From: Nitrospira sp.
Lineage (GTDB): Bacteria > Nitrospirota > Nitrospiria > Nitrospirales > Nitrospiraceae
Reading direction: 5' to 3'
Assembly: GCA_022226935.1 (NCBI GenBank)
Contig: CP092081.1
Span: 68,902-132,901, forward strand
DNA: 64,000 bases
Shown here: positions 53,299 through 63,200 of the stretch, piece by piece
Position numbering within the stretch: the stretch's first letter is position 1
Layout: every line of letters starts with the position of its first letter
Notes under the pieces: generated by a model
Told to the model about the DNA's origin: nothing
What the model saw: the letters and a program-made list of their open reading frames with translations, nothing else
Databases searched by the model: none
Translations under genes and position numbers: made by a program

Positions 53299-53897
53299 GT
53301 GTGACGATGATCGCTCTGCCTGCCACCTGCGAGCGAGCGCTCCTTGAACGGTTCTTGCGCGCCGAAGCAATGGCCCTGTGGGCGGTGCGCGCCGCTCAGA
53401 CCCAACAGCTCCCACGCCATGTGCAGACTTTTCTCCAGCGGCATGAGACGGACGAACAAGATCATCTCCGGCAATTTGAAGGCATGCTCGGGACGATGTC
53501 TCAACGGCCGGCAACATTGCCGACGGTGCCGTCGCAATGGGAAATGCTGGCCGTGTTGTTGTTCGGCTATGAAGCGCTGGGGTTGGAGTTTGCCACATTG
53601 CTGGCCGCAATCAGGCCGGATCTCTCAGACATCCTGGAAGACGAACAGGTACATGTTGGATTCTTCGAAAAGGAGTTGAAGGCGATTTTGGCCGGTGGCC
53701 CAGTCGGCGCACAGCAGGCACGCGAGGCCGCCCGCACCTGGTGGAAGAAGTTGCCGCGCACGGTCGATCGATATCTGCAGGACCCTTCGTTGGAACCCTA
53801 TCGGACAGAACTTCGCGGACACATCCTCTCGGTGATCGGGCAACGGTTTGTCGCGCTCGGACTACTCACCGATGCGGCGCGTGGAGTTCCTCAATGA
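53295..53897 (+). CDS. Ferritin-like (four-helix di-iron) protein
   Basis: A 200-residue helical protein with two E-x2-H motifs (HETDEQDH and EDEQVH) plus glutamates in the first and third helices (ERALLERFLRAEAM, YEALGLEF), matching ferritin-like di-iron ligand spacing. GTG 53295 overlaps the previous stop and has GGAGG 4 nt upstream. It could be an oxidase, a tRNA hydroxylase relative or an iron-handling protein; sequence alone does not decide. Confidence 0.75.
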   Translation: MSVTMIALPATCERALLERFLRAEAMALWAVRAAQTQQLPRHVQTFLQRHETDEQDHLRQFEGMLGTMSQRPATLPTVPSQWEMLAVLLFGYEALGLEFATLLAAIRPDLSDILEDEQVHVGFFEKELKAILAGGPVGAQQAREAARTWWKKLPRTVDRYLQDPSLEPYRTELRGHILSVIGQRFVALGLLTDAARGVPQ

Positions 53898-53920
53898 TCC
53901 TTCCTGTCCATGCTTGCATT

Positions 53921-53949
53921 TGCGGGATGATCACCAGGATCATCCCGCA
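53921..53949. terminator. Inverted repeat between convergent genes
   Basis: A perfect 12-bp stem (TGCGGGATGATC / GATCATCCCGCA, 5-nt loop) between the ferritin-like gene and the porin gene. Lacks a clear T-tract on either strand; likely an intrinsic terminator of modest efficiency or an mRNA 3'-end stabiliser. Confidence 0.6.
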
Positions 53950-53964
53950 TGCTCCTGCCTCTAC

Positions 53965-55281
53965 TTAAAACTGCAAGTTGCCGTTGATCGCTGCCAGAAC
54001 CTGATTCTTGTTCAGGCCGTCGTTGAAGGGCGATCGTTGCCCATCAAACCAATCGGCGCGCACCTCCGGACGGATCAACACGTTGGGGTGCGGCCGGTAG
54101 TTGAGGCCGACGCTGACGGAGTAGAAGGACCCGGCGAAGGGCCCGAGGTTCGGGTTGTCGCGCACCGGATTGCCGCCCACACGGGTGCCGGCTTCGTCCC
54201 GCATCCATTCGAAGCGGAGGCCCGCCCGCCACTGATCGGTGAGGGTATAGTAGAGGTAGTTGTCGATCCCGTACCAGCGCGCGGTGCTGCCGTCGAGCTT
54301 GCCGTGGTTCTGATAGGCATAGTGGTGGTGCAGGACATATTCCCATCGCTCCGCCGGATGCAGCGTGAAGATGGCGCTGTAGCGGGTGCGGGTTTCAAAC
54401 TGCGTGGCCACGGCGCTGGGCTCGTTGCCGGTCGCCACCGCAAACGACAGGGACCAGAAATTCTGCGGGGCGGTGTACTTGATGCTGGCGAGGCCTGTGG
54501 CGCTGTCCTTGTCTCGGTCCAGCGAATCCCAACCGTTCACGACGCCGCCTTGCAGGGTGACCCGATCATTCACGTGCCACGTCGCCAAGCCGCCCCAGTG
54601 GGTGAACGGTCCGGCGAACTGATAGGCGTAGGATTTGGAATAGAAGAAGTTGTTGATGGCCGGCACGCCTTCGTAACCGATAATCGTGTAGAAGTGTCCG
54701 ACCTTGACGGAAAACGTCTGGTTGCCGATTTCCGCATAGGCCTGCGGCATGGCCAGCCCATAATGCTGTCCCTGCGCATTCCAGCGCTGCGCGCCGTTCT
54801 CGCGCCGCTCGACCCCGTTGCTCTGCGTCAAGAAGTAATCGTAGCCGTACATGAAGTCGAGGCGTCCGCCGATGCCCCAGTTGCCGCCCGTGGCCGTCAA
54901 CGGCTTCTCGACGATCATATACAACTGATTGAGGACCGGAATATCGCGATCGATCGCGTTGTACGGTCCGTTGAAATTATGGCTCGGACTGCTGGCGTTG
55001 TAGGTGTAGCCACCGTCGATCCAGCCCCGGACGCGCAGAAAGCCGTCCTGTGGCAGAAACCGTCGAATGCCCGTTTCGTCCGCGTGCCAGAGGGCGTCGG
55101 TCCACAAGGGATCCGGCGACATACGGCCTTCTCCCGTTGACGCTTGAGTAGAAAACACGGGAACAGAACTTTCGCTCTGCGGCAGGCCGGCGGGGAGTGA
55201 CTCTGCGAATGCGCCTCCCGTTTCTCCACTCCAGGCGAATACCACGGCCACAATGAACCTGTTCACAATCGTCGTCGACAT
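53965..55281 (-). CDS. Outer-membrane beta-barrel porin (BBP2/OmpL-like)
   Basis: A 438-residue outer-membrane protein: signal peptide (IVAVVFAWSGETGGAFAES), then repeated amphipathic strands (GGRLDFMYGYDYFLT, SVKVGHFYTIIGYEG, YVLHHHYAYQNHG, WRAGLRFEWMRDEAGTRVGG) and a terminal NGNLQF, as in the putative beta-barrel porin-2 family. AGGAGG precedes the ATG. It probably forms a general or small-solute pore. The 265-bp gap to accA shows no gene. Confidence 0.85.
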   Translation of the reverse strand: MSTTIVNRFIVAVVFAWSGETGGAFAESLPAGLPQSESSVPVFSTQASTGEGRMSPDPLWTDALWHADETGIRRFLPQDGFLRVRGWIDGGYTYNASSPSHNFNGPYNAIDRDIPVLNQLYMIVEKPLTATGGNWGIGGRLDFMYGYDYFLTQSNGVERRENGAQRWNAQGQHYGLAMPQAYAEIGNQTFSVKVGHFYTIIGYEGVPAINNFFYSKSYAYQFAGPFTHWGGLATWHVNDRVTLQGGVVNGWDSLDRDKDSATGLASIKYTAPQNFWSLSFAVATGNEPSAVATQFETRTRYSAIFTLHPAERWEYVLHHHYAYQNHGKLDGSTARWYGIDNYLYYTLTDQWRAGLRFEWMRDEAGTRVGGNPVRDNPNLGPFAGSFYSVSVGLNYRPHPNVLIRPEVRADWFDGQRSPFNDGLNKNQVLAAINGNLQF

Positions 55282-55546
55282 ACCGATACGTCCCTCCTGT
55301 TAAACCGATCGCGATGCGATGGATGATGAATCTGTCGGCAACGAAAGGAGTTCACCGGCCGGCAAGAATTGCTTCCTGCCGCCCCGGCAACACGTTACCG
55401 CAGGCCAGCGGGCGGCAGTCTAACAAGTCGGGAAACAGGGGAAAATCGGGAAAACCCAGTAAGGAGCCTATGCCTGGAGGTGGAAGACAGAGACAGAGAT
55501 GGGAAAAGAACGGGGGAACCGGCCGTGCGCACTACGGATCGGGTTG

Positions 55547-56515
55547 TTAGCCGGCGACCGGGACGAGACCGCCGACCACGCCGATCTTGCGGAACTTCTG
55601 GTCGCGTTCGGCGATGAGTTGGTTGGTCGGCAATTCGACCAGCGCGTACAGCTGGTTGGCCAGCGCCTTGGCGACCCGATCGCACATGGCCAAGGGGTCA
55701 CGGTGCGCGCCGCCGAGCGGCTCGGGAATGACTTCGTCCACGATGCCCAGTCCGACGAGGTCCTGCGCGGTCATCCGCAACGAGGCTGCGGCGTCGGGCA
55801 CCTTCGTGGGATCGTCATACAGGATCGCGGCGCAGCCTTCGGGGGAAATCACGGAGTAGACGGAATGTTCCAACATGAGAATCCGGTCGCTCACGCCCAG
55901 GGCCAGCGCGCCGCCGCTGCCGCCTTCGCCGATGACGACGGAAATGATGGGGACGGTCAGCCGGGACATGACGAACAGGTTTCTGGCGATCGCTTCGGCC
56001 TGGCCGCGTTCTTCCGCGCCGATGCCGGGGTAGGCCCCCGGCGTGTCGATGAGGGTGATGATCGGGCGATTGAACTTCTCCGCCAGGCGCATGAGCCGCA
56101 GCGCTTTCCGATATCCTTCGGGATTGGGCATGCCGAAGTTGCGCTGCATGCGTTCCTTGAGGGTCTTGCCCTTCTGGTGACCGATGATCATGACCGAGCG
56201 ATCGTTGAAGCGGGCGAATCCGCCGACGATGGCGCGGTCGTCGCCGAAGTTGCGATCGCCGTGCAGTTCGAGAAATTCGCGGGAGAGTTCGTTGATATAG
56301 TCGAGGGTGGTGGGCCGTTGGGGATGGCGGGCCAGCTGGGTGCGTTGCCAGGGAGTCAGAGTGGTGTAGAGCTGATGCTCGACCTGCGCGAGTTTGGTCC
56401 TGAGTTTGCGGATTTCGTCCTGGGTCCCGGATTTGGGTGATTCGACGGAAGCCAGCTTCTCGATTTTCTCTTCGAGTTCGCGGATCGGTTTTTCAAAGTC
56501 GAGGTAGTCTCTCAT
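55547..56515 (-). CDS. accA: Acetyl-CoA carboxylase carboxyltransferase subunit alpha
   Basis: Transfers the carboxyl group from biotin to acetyl-CoA, with AccD. The 322-residue protein starts MRDYLDFEKPIRELEEKIEKL and contains LHGDRNFGDDRAIVGG, IGHQKGKT, TLIDTPGAYPGIGAEERGQ and the GEGGSGGALALGV acyl-CoA loop. Full length. It lies 37 bp downstream of dnaE, the common dnaE-accA operon. AAGGGGG precedes the ATG, somewhat distant. Confidence 0.97.
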   Translation of the reverse strand: MRDYLDFEKPIRELEEKIEKLASVESPKSGTQDEIRKLRTKLAQVEHQLYTTLTPWQRTQLARHPQRPTTLDYINELSREFLELHGDRNFGDDRAIVGGFARFNDRSVMIIGHQKGKTLKERMQRNFGMPNPEGYRKALRLMRLAEKFNRPIITLIDTPGAYPGIGAEERGQAEAIARNLFVMSRLTVPIISVVIGEGGSGGALALGVSDRILMLEHSVYSVISPEGCAAILYDDPTKVPDAAASLRMTAQDLVGLGIVDEVIPEPLGGAHRDPLAMCDRVAKALANQLYALVELPTNQLIAERDQKFRKIGVVGGLVPVAG

Positions 56516-56552
56516 ACTGCTGAACCCCCTTAAGGGTGTTGCCTAGGTCCGC

Positions 56553-59500
56553 CTAGGTTACCAAAGTGATGGCGCCTTTGCCCAGCACTTCCTCAATATC
56601 GGCGACGAAATGCTCACTGGGCGTGATCTTCACGTTGGGCAGGGGAGAGGTCCGGGCTTCGATGGTGCCGCCCAGCGCCATGATGAGCGCGACGGTCGAC
56701 GAACCGGGGTATTTCTGAAACACCTGCCGCAGCATGGGAAGCCTGGTGGAGGCCGTTGGGCCATCATGCAGGCGAATCATCACCCGCGAGATACCCTTGT
56801 TCTGTAATTCGGCCAGCGGTTCGATCTTGGTCCCGCGCAACTTGGTGCCCTTGTCTCCGCGATCGACGGTGCCTGTCAATCGCACGACCTGTTCCGGCAC
56901 GATCATGTCGGCATGGTCTCGATACAAGTCAGGAAAGGCTATCACTTCTATCACGCCATGTAAATCCTCCAGCGTGATGTAGGCCATGCGATCCCCCTTC
57001 TTGGTCAGCATGGATTTCACCGCCGTGATGATGCCGCAGAGTTTGACCTCGCGCCCGTCCGGCACGTCGGCCACCTGCATCGTCGTCGTGGTGGCGAACA
57101 GTTGAATCGCGGCTTCATAACGCGACAGCGGATGGGCGCTGATGTAGAAGCCGGTCAACTCGCGCTCGTATTTCAACATCTCGCCCTGGCTCCACTCGGG
57201 GACGTCGGGCAGCGCCGGTTCATCGAGCGCCTGCGGCAGGCCGGGCATCTCGTCGCCGAAGATGCTGGTCTGGCCGACGGCGCGCTCTTTTTGAATGCTC
57301 ACGCCTTCATCCATTGCCTGGTCGAGGACCGCCAGATATTGGGAGCGCCGTCCTCCCATCGAGTCGAACGCGCCCGCCTTGATCAGGCCTTCCATCATCC
57401 GCTTGTTCAGCTTGCGCAGGTCCACGCGGCGGAACAGATCGAAGAAGGAGCGGAACGGTCCGCCTCCATTGCGCGCTTCGATGATGGCTTCCACCGCGCC
57501 CTCGCCGACGTTCTTGATGGCCGCGAGGCCGAACCGGATGCTCTTGTCGACCACGGCAAAATTCTTCTGACTCTGATTGACATCCGGCGGCAGCACGGGA
57601 ATCCCGAGTCCGCGGCATTCGGTGAAGTAGCCGACGATCTTGTCGGCGTTGCCCATGTCGGTCGTCATCAGGGAGGCCATGAATTCCGTCGGGTAATGCG
57701 CTTTCAGATAGGCGGTGTGGTAACAGACGACGGCGTACGCGGCGGCGTGCGACTTGTTGAAGCCGTAGCCGGCGAATTTTTGAATCAGCTCGTACAGTTT
57801 GTCGGCCTTCTTTTCCGCAATTTTTTTCTGCTTGGCGCCTTCCAGGAATTGAACCCGGAGCTTTTCCATTTCCTCCGGCTTCTTTTTTCCCATGGCGCGG
57901 CGGAGAATGTCCGCTTGTCCCAGCGAGAAGCCGGCCACCTTGTTGGCGATGGCCATGACCTGCTCCTGATACACGATGACACCGTACGTATCCTTCAGGA
58001 TCGGTTCCAGCTCGGGCATCTCGTAGGCGATCGGAATCTTGCCCTGTTTGCGCTTGATGAAGTCCGGGATCAGATCCATCGGACCGGGACGATAGAGCGC
58101 GATGATGGCGATGATGTCCTCGAACCGGTCTGGCTTGAGTCCCATCAGCAGGTCGCGCATGCCGGAGCTTTCCAACTGGAACACGCCGGTGGTTTTACCG
58201 GAGGAGAGCAGCGCAAAAGTTTCCGGATCGTCGAAGGGTAATTGTTCAACCCGCAGCGGCGGCTGGTCGAGGCGGCCCTGGTTGACGAGGGACTCGGCCC
58301 GCTGGATCATCGTGAGCGTCTTCAGACCCAGGAAGTCGAATTTCACCAAGCCGATTTTTTCGACGTCACCCATGGAATATTGGGTGACGATTTCGTCCTT
58401 GGGTCCTTTGTAGAGCGGGACATGTTCCGTGAGCGGCTGATCGGAGATGACGATGCCGGCCGCATGCGTGGAGGCGTGGCGCGCCAGTCCTTCGAGCGAC
58501 TGCGCGACGGACATGAGTTCTTTCACCTTCACGTCTTTGTCGACGAGCTCCTTGAGGCGCGGTTCCTGCTCGAGCGCCTTGTCGAGCGTCATCTTCAAAT
58601 CGTCAGGGACGAGTTTGGCAATCCGGTCGACTTCGGCATAGGGCATTTCGAGGACGCGGCCGACATCGCGAATAGCGGCCTTGGCCTTCATGGTCCCGAA
58701 GGTGATGATTTGCGCGACGTGGTCTTCGCCGTATTTGTGGATGACGTAGTTGATGACCTCATCCCGGCGGTCCATGCAGAAGTCCATGTCGATGTCGGGG
58801 AGGGACACGCGCTCGGGGTTCAAGAATCGCTCGAACAGCAGCGAGTAGACCAACGGATCGAGGTCGGTGATGCGCAAGGCATAGGCGACGAGGCTGCCGG
58901 CGGCAGACCCGCGCCCCGGCCCGACGGGAATGCCGCGCGAGCGGGCGAACTTGATGATGTCCCACACGATGAGAAAATAGCCGGCGAATCCCATCGAGCA
59001 GATGACTGCGATTTCTTCTTTCAGCCGAACCTGGTACGCCAGCTCGGGAATGGAGCTCGGGCGTTCTTTGAGGCGCTGCGCCAGCCCCTCCATCGCGAGT
59101 TGCTCGACGTAGGTTTCGCGGGTGAGGCCCTCCGGTACTTTGAACTGGGGTAGATAGGTTTTGTTGAGCGCCAGTTCGAGCGTGCAGGCCTCGGCGATCT
59201 TGACGGTGTTCGATACGGCCGTCGGCATTTCCTTGAACTCGACCAATGCTTGGTCGGTGGATTTCACGTAGAGCTGGTCCGTGTCGAACTTCATGCGGTT
59301 GGGATCGTTGATCGTTTTCCCGGTCTGCAAGCACAGCATGAGGTCGTGCGGCCGCGAGTCTTCTTTTTTGAGGTAATGGCAGTCGTTGGTCCCGGCCAGG
59401 GGAATACCAAGTTTCTTGTGGATGTCGAGCAGTCCGTCGTTGGCGATGCGCTGGTGTTCCAGCCCGTTGGCCTGCAGTTCGAGGTAGTAATTGTCCTTCC

Positions 59501-60005
59501 CGAAGATCTCGCGATACTCGCCCGCCGCCTTGGTGGCGCCGGCTAGATCTTTTTGCCCGATGAGATAGGCGACTTCACCACTCAGGCAGCCTGATAGGCC
59601 GATCAGACCTTCGTGATGCTGCTGTAAAATTTCCTTGTCCATCCGCGGCTTATAGTAGAACCCTTCAAGGTACGCTTTGCTCACCAATTTGATGAGGTTC
59701 TGGTATCCCTTGAGGTTTGTAGCCAGCAAAATGAGATGGTAGTAGTCGTTGTGCGCGAGATGCGAATTCTTCTCCAGCCGGCTGCCCGGCGCCATGTAGG
59801 CTTCGCAGCCGATGATGGGTTTGACGCCGTGTTCCCGGGCCTTCCGATAAAACTCCACCGCGCCGAACATGTTGCCGTGATCGGTCATCGCGACGGCCGG
59901 TTGCCCGAACGACTTCACCTGTTGCATCAGGGGGTCGATCTGATTGGCGCCGTCGAGGAGGCTGTATTGGGTGTGGAGGTGAAGATGAACGAATTGTGAT
60001 GCCAC
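56553..60005 (-). CDS. dnaE: DNA polymerase III subunit alpha
   Basis: Replicative polymerase of 1150 residues: N-terminal PHP domain (HLHLHTQYS, AMTDHGNMFG), palm with the catalytic PDIDMDF near 405, thumb and fingers, helix-hairpin-helix region, and a C-terminal OB-fold (about 985-1060, VKLCGIITAVKSMLTKKGDRMAYITLED). Full length for the DnaE1 type. First gene of the dnaE-accA operon. The upstream 290-bp gap holds a strong secondary structure. Confidence 0.97.
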   Translation of the reverse strand: MASQFVHLHLHTQYSLLDGANQIDPLMQQVKSFGQPAVAMTDHGNMFGAVEFYRKAREHGVKPIIGCEAYMAPGSRLEKNSHLAHNDYYHLILLATNLKGYQNLIKLVSKAYLEGFYYKPRMDKEILQQHHEGLIGLSGCLSGEVAYLIGQKDLAGATKAAGEYREIFGKDNYYLELQANGLEHQRIANDGLLDIHKKLGIPLAGTNDCHYLKKEDSRPHDLMLCLQTGKTINDPNRMKFDTDQLYVKSTDQALVEFKEMPTAVSNTVKIAEACTLELALNKTYLPQFKVPEGLTRETYVEQLAMEGLAQRLKERPSSIPELAYQVRLKEEIAVICSMGFAGYFLIVWDIIKFARSRGIPVGPGRGSAAGSLVAYALRITDLDPLVYSLLFERFLNPERVSLPDIDMDFCMDRRDEVINYVIHKYGEDHVAQIITFGTMKAKAAIRDVGRVLEMPYAEVDRIAKLVPDDLKMTLDKALEQEPRLKELVDKDVKVKELMSVAQSLEGLARHASTHAAGIVISDQPLTEHVPLYKGPKDEIVTQYSMGDVEKIGLVKFDFLGLKTLTMIQRAESLVNQGRLDQPPLRVEQLPFDDPETFALLSSGKTTGVFQLESSGMRDLLMGLKPDRFEDIIAIIALYRPGPMDLIPDFIKRKQGKIPIAYEMPELEPILKDTYGVIVYQEQVMAIANKVAGFSLGQADILRRAMGKKKPEEMEKLRVQFLEGAKQKKIAEKKADKLYELIQKFAGYGFNKSHAAAYAVVCYHTAYLKAHYPTEFMASLMTTDMGNADKIVGYFTECRGLGIPVLPPDVNQSQKNFAVVDKSIRFGLAAIKNVGEGAVEAIIEARNGGGPFRSFFDLFRRVDLRKLNKRMMEGLIKAGAFDSMGGRRSQYLAVLDQAMDEGVSIQKERAVGQTSIFGDEMPGLPQALDEPALPDVPEWSQGEMLKYERELTGFYISAHPLSRYEAAIQLFATTTTMQVADVPDGREVKLCGIITAVKSMLTKKGDRMAYITLEDLHGVIEVIAFPDLYRDHADMIVPEQVVRLTGTVDRGDKGTKLRGTKIEPLAELQNKGISRVMIRLHDGPTASTRLPMLRQVFQKYPGSSTVALIMALGGTIEARTSPLPNVKITPSEHFVADIEEVLGKGAITLVT

Positions 60006-60070
60006 GGGGTCCGATTGTAGTGAGAGGAAAAGTTGAAGTCAAACGTCCTTCGGCTCTCTTCGTAGAAGAT

Positions 60071-60152
60071 GGCCGGGGGAGGCTCCAAGTGCGCGGGTCC
60101 AACGAGGGTCTTCTGAGACCGCGCGTTGCGCGAGCAGGGAGCCTCCCCGGCC
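60071..60152. other. Long structured element upstream of dnaE
   Basis: Arms of 15-16 nt (GGCCGGGGGAGGCTCC at 60071-60086, GGAGCCTCCCCGGCC at 60138-60152) pair with a single bulged G. Inside, GCGCGGGTC (60091-60099) and GACCGCGC (60117-60124) nest, and GGTCT-AGACC forms a tip. It lies 66 bp before the dnaE start and could be a dnaE leader structure or an independent RNA. No SRP-RNA tetraloop motif is present. Confidence 0.55.
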
Positions 60153-60175
60153 ACCCTCTTCCCTCATTCTCTCCA

Positions 60176-60204
60176 TTGACAGTTTTCGTTCTCGAGACTA
60201 GCCT
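60176..60204 (+). promoter_or_regulatory. Candidate promoter for the membrane protein gene
   Basis: TTGACA (60176-60181), 17-bp spacer, TAGCCT (60199-60204). The -35 is perfect, the -10 weak. About 90 bp before the ATG of the next gene. Confidence 0.4.
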
Positions 60205-60295
60205 GTCGCTGATTTTGCGTAGATCACGATTTTCGGGGTGTCGCGCTTGAAGACCGGAACCTCGACACAATCCGGCCGGTAAACAGGGCGTTCGA

Positions 60296-63200
60296 ATGGC
60301 GGACTCAAAAGACGAGAAACCGAAGCTGCCGCTGGCCGGTCTGATGGCCTTGCTCTTGGCGGCGGTGAGCAGCCTGATCATCTATCAGGGGCCCATCAAG
60401 ACGTCGCGACCGATCGATAAAGAAGCGGAAAAGTCTGCCTCGGTCGTTCGTGATCGTGTCCAATCCCGGCTCTGGCAGGATCCCTTCGAAGCGGTGGCGA
60501 GCCATATGCAAAAAGAGAAAGCCCCTGAAGGCGACGAGGGGCAGGGGCACCATGCCTCGCCGGGTCTGATAGATGGGGCTGAAGCGAGCAACGGGGCATT
60601 TCGCTTTCACATGATGCCGGTGTTTGTCGATGGAAGTCCCTATGCCAGCGGTGTGGAATCGAGATTGCGCGACCGCTATGCGCTGGTGTCGGCGCTGGGC
60701 GCAGCCGGATATCTACCGGAGTCCGGTGAATCCATCCGCTACTTTAAATGGAAATCGATCGCGGCCCCCAGTCCCATCGTGCCGGCGGAATGGTTCGTGC
60801 CGGGGCCCAGGTTGTCGACATCCGGCCAGGCGGAGAAGAACAAGGCTCAGCCGATTCTGGTCTTGTGGTTGAAAGAGCAGGATCTTGGGTCGCAGCCGCT
60901 GCGTACTCTGACCAACCTGGCACGCTATGTAACTGATCAGTTGAAGACCATCCCGTCGGCCTATCGCGTGCTAGGGCCCCGCACCTCCGGTTCGTTGAGG
61001 GCCATGCTGGAAGAACTCAAGACGTACCTCGCGGCACACGCTCCAGTCACACCCGCTGCGGCAGGCACTCAGCCACTCGGCTGGCCTGTGTTGAGTGGGG
61101 CGGAATTTTACTCCTCTTGGGCCACAGCGGCCGACCCGGTGCTCCTCGGCGAGGCTTCCGGCCCACCGGCGGCGACGCCGGTGGAGGATCGTTTTACAGC
61201 TGCCGGCCTGACGTTGATTCGAACGATCGGCACCGACGACGCACTCGCCAGCCAACTGGTGCTGGAACTACAGCGCCGCCAAATCGACCTGACCACGCCA
61301 TCGAAGGTTCCCCATATTGCGCTGATCTCAGAATGGGACACGCTGTATGGACGATCGCTGCCGCGCACGTTCGTGGCGGTCGTCAATGGGCTGGCTCAGG
61401 AAGCGCAGCAAGAATCCGTTGTGTCGTTGGCGCAGCGGCTCGATGCGCTTCGTGATGAGCGGTACCCGGATTGGGTCCATCGGTATTCGTATCTCGCCGG
61501 TCTCGACGGTGAATTACCGCCCAAGAACGATGGGACGGAAGCGGGCGGCGCCAAGAGCAAATCCGGCGACAAGGGATTCGGTGTGGACCCGGCGGTGGAG
61601 GAGACACCGGTCGGCCGCAGTCAGCTCGACTACTTGCGCCGCTTGGTCGAGCAGCTGAAACGGGAGGAAATCACGTCCGATGGCGAGTTCAAGGCGATCG
61701 GTGTGCTGGGAAGCGATGTCTATGACAAACTCATGATCCTGCAGGCATTGCGCAAAGATTTTCCCCACGCCCTGTTTTTCACGACCGATTTGGACTCCAG
61801 GCTCACCCATCCCTCCCAGTTGTCCTGGACGCGAAATTTGGTCGTCGCCTCCCATTTCGGTCTTGAGCTTGATCCTCGCCTGCAGACACCGATCCCGCCC
61901 TTTCGCGACAGTTATCAGACGGCGCTGTTTTATTCGGTGTTGCGGGCGGTGGATGTGCTCAAGGCCGTGCCTGACAAACAGGCGTTGAAGCTGTCCACCG
62001 GCGCCATGTTCTCCGCAGCGGTGATACCGCGTCTGTATGAAGTCGGCCGGCATGGAGCGGTCGATCTGAGTCCGGATCCGGAATTGGCGTCTGCCGCACT
62101 TCCCAGCATCCACTTGCCTCGTTCCGATGTGGATCGAACGACCGGCGCCCTGCGCCTGCCGCCGCTCCGCACGATCGGTCTCCTGCTGTGCGCCGCCGGG
62201 CTGATGGTGTTCTGTGCGATCCTGATCAACAGCGAACTCTGGTCGTTGTCCCGGGGGCGTCGCCGCACAGGTCTCGTGGCTCTGCTCGCCTTGTCGGGTG
62301 TGATCGTGGTCGCATTTGTGGCCGGGGCCCGATTGGATGGGACAGGCGGCGAACCGTTGAGTGTCACTGACGGGATCAGCGTCTGGCCCACGGCGAGTCT
62401 GCGGCTCCTCGCGTTTGTGCTCTGCGTGATGTTCTTTGCTCATTCGTGGTGGCGGCTGTGGGAAAGTGATCGAACATTGATTCGGAGATTTCGATTGCTG
62501 CGTCTTGATGCCGTGCTCTCGCGCCCGTTCCGTTCGTGGATCGGCATCCATCGCTGGCTGCCGCCTCTCTTGGGTCATGCGGAGGCGCGGGAGCTCTGGC
62601 ACGAGTATCGTATACTAGGGGCGTGGCAGGAACGAGTACGGCGCGTGGTCCCGCAGGCGGTGGCCTATGGGCTCTTCGGCGTCGTGTTGATGGTACAGTT
62701 CGGCTTTCCCGTGATGCCTTGCCGGGGCGACGCCTGCTTTACGCTCAATTACATCATCCTCGGATGCAGCGTCGTCGCCATGACGCTCTTGATGTTTTAT
62801 GTCGTCGATGCGACACGCTTGTGCCGCCGCCTGATTACGATCATGATCGGGACCCGGATTGAATGGCCCCGGCGGCTGCTCGCGCGAGAAGCCGCCAAGT
62901 ACAACGTGGAGCAGACGTACGTACACGAATGGCTGGGCATCCAGTTCATTGCGAAGCGGACGGCGGTTATCAGCGCCATGATCTATTATCCGTTTGTGAT
63001 CGTCTTCCTGATGGCGGTGGCGCGGCATAGTTATTTCGACCGTTGGGATTTTCCGGCGGGCTTGCTAGTGATCTTCGCCCTGAACGCGCTCTATGCCTTT
63101 GGCAACGGGGTCCTCCTGCGCCGGTCGGCCGAACAGGCGAAACGCGAAGCGGTCCGTCAGTTGAAGGACCGGCTCAAAAATCTGTCCGGTGAACCAGTCG

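Noticed and set aside
53848..55140. 430-codon plus-strand frame opposite the porin gene
   Set aside because: Antisense to a complete signal-peptide-bearing beta-barrel gene, which has the better start and composition.
55314..55550. Plus-strand 78-codon frame between the porin gene and accA
   Set aside because: Low-complexity Gly/Arg/Lys composition, no good ribosome-binding site, overlaps the accA end.
57102..59153. Long plus-strand frames opposite dnaE
   Set aside because: Shadows of dnaE; no plausible ribosome-binding sites.
60071..60152. Signal-recognition-particle RNA gene
   Set aside because: The long hairpin suggested it, but the conserved GGAA-type tetraloop and internal-loop motifs are missing.
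61514..62602. Minus-strand frame inside the membrane-protein gene
   Set aside because: Antisense shadow with low-complexity Gln/Arg/His composition.
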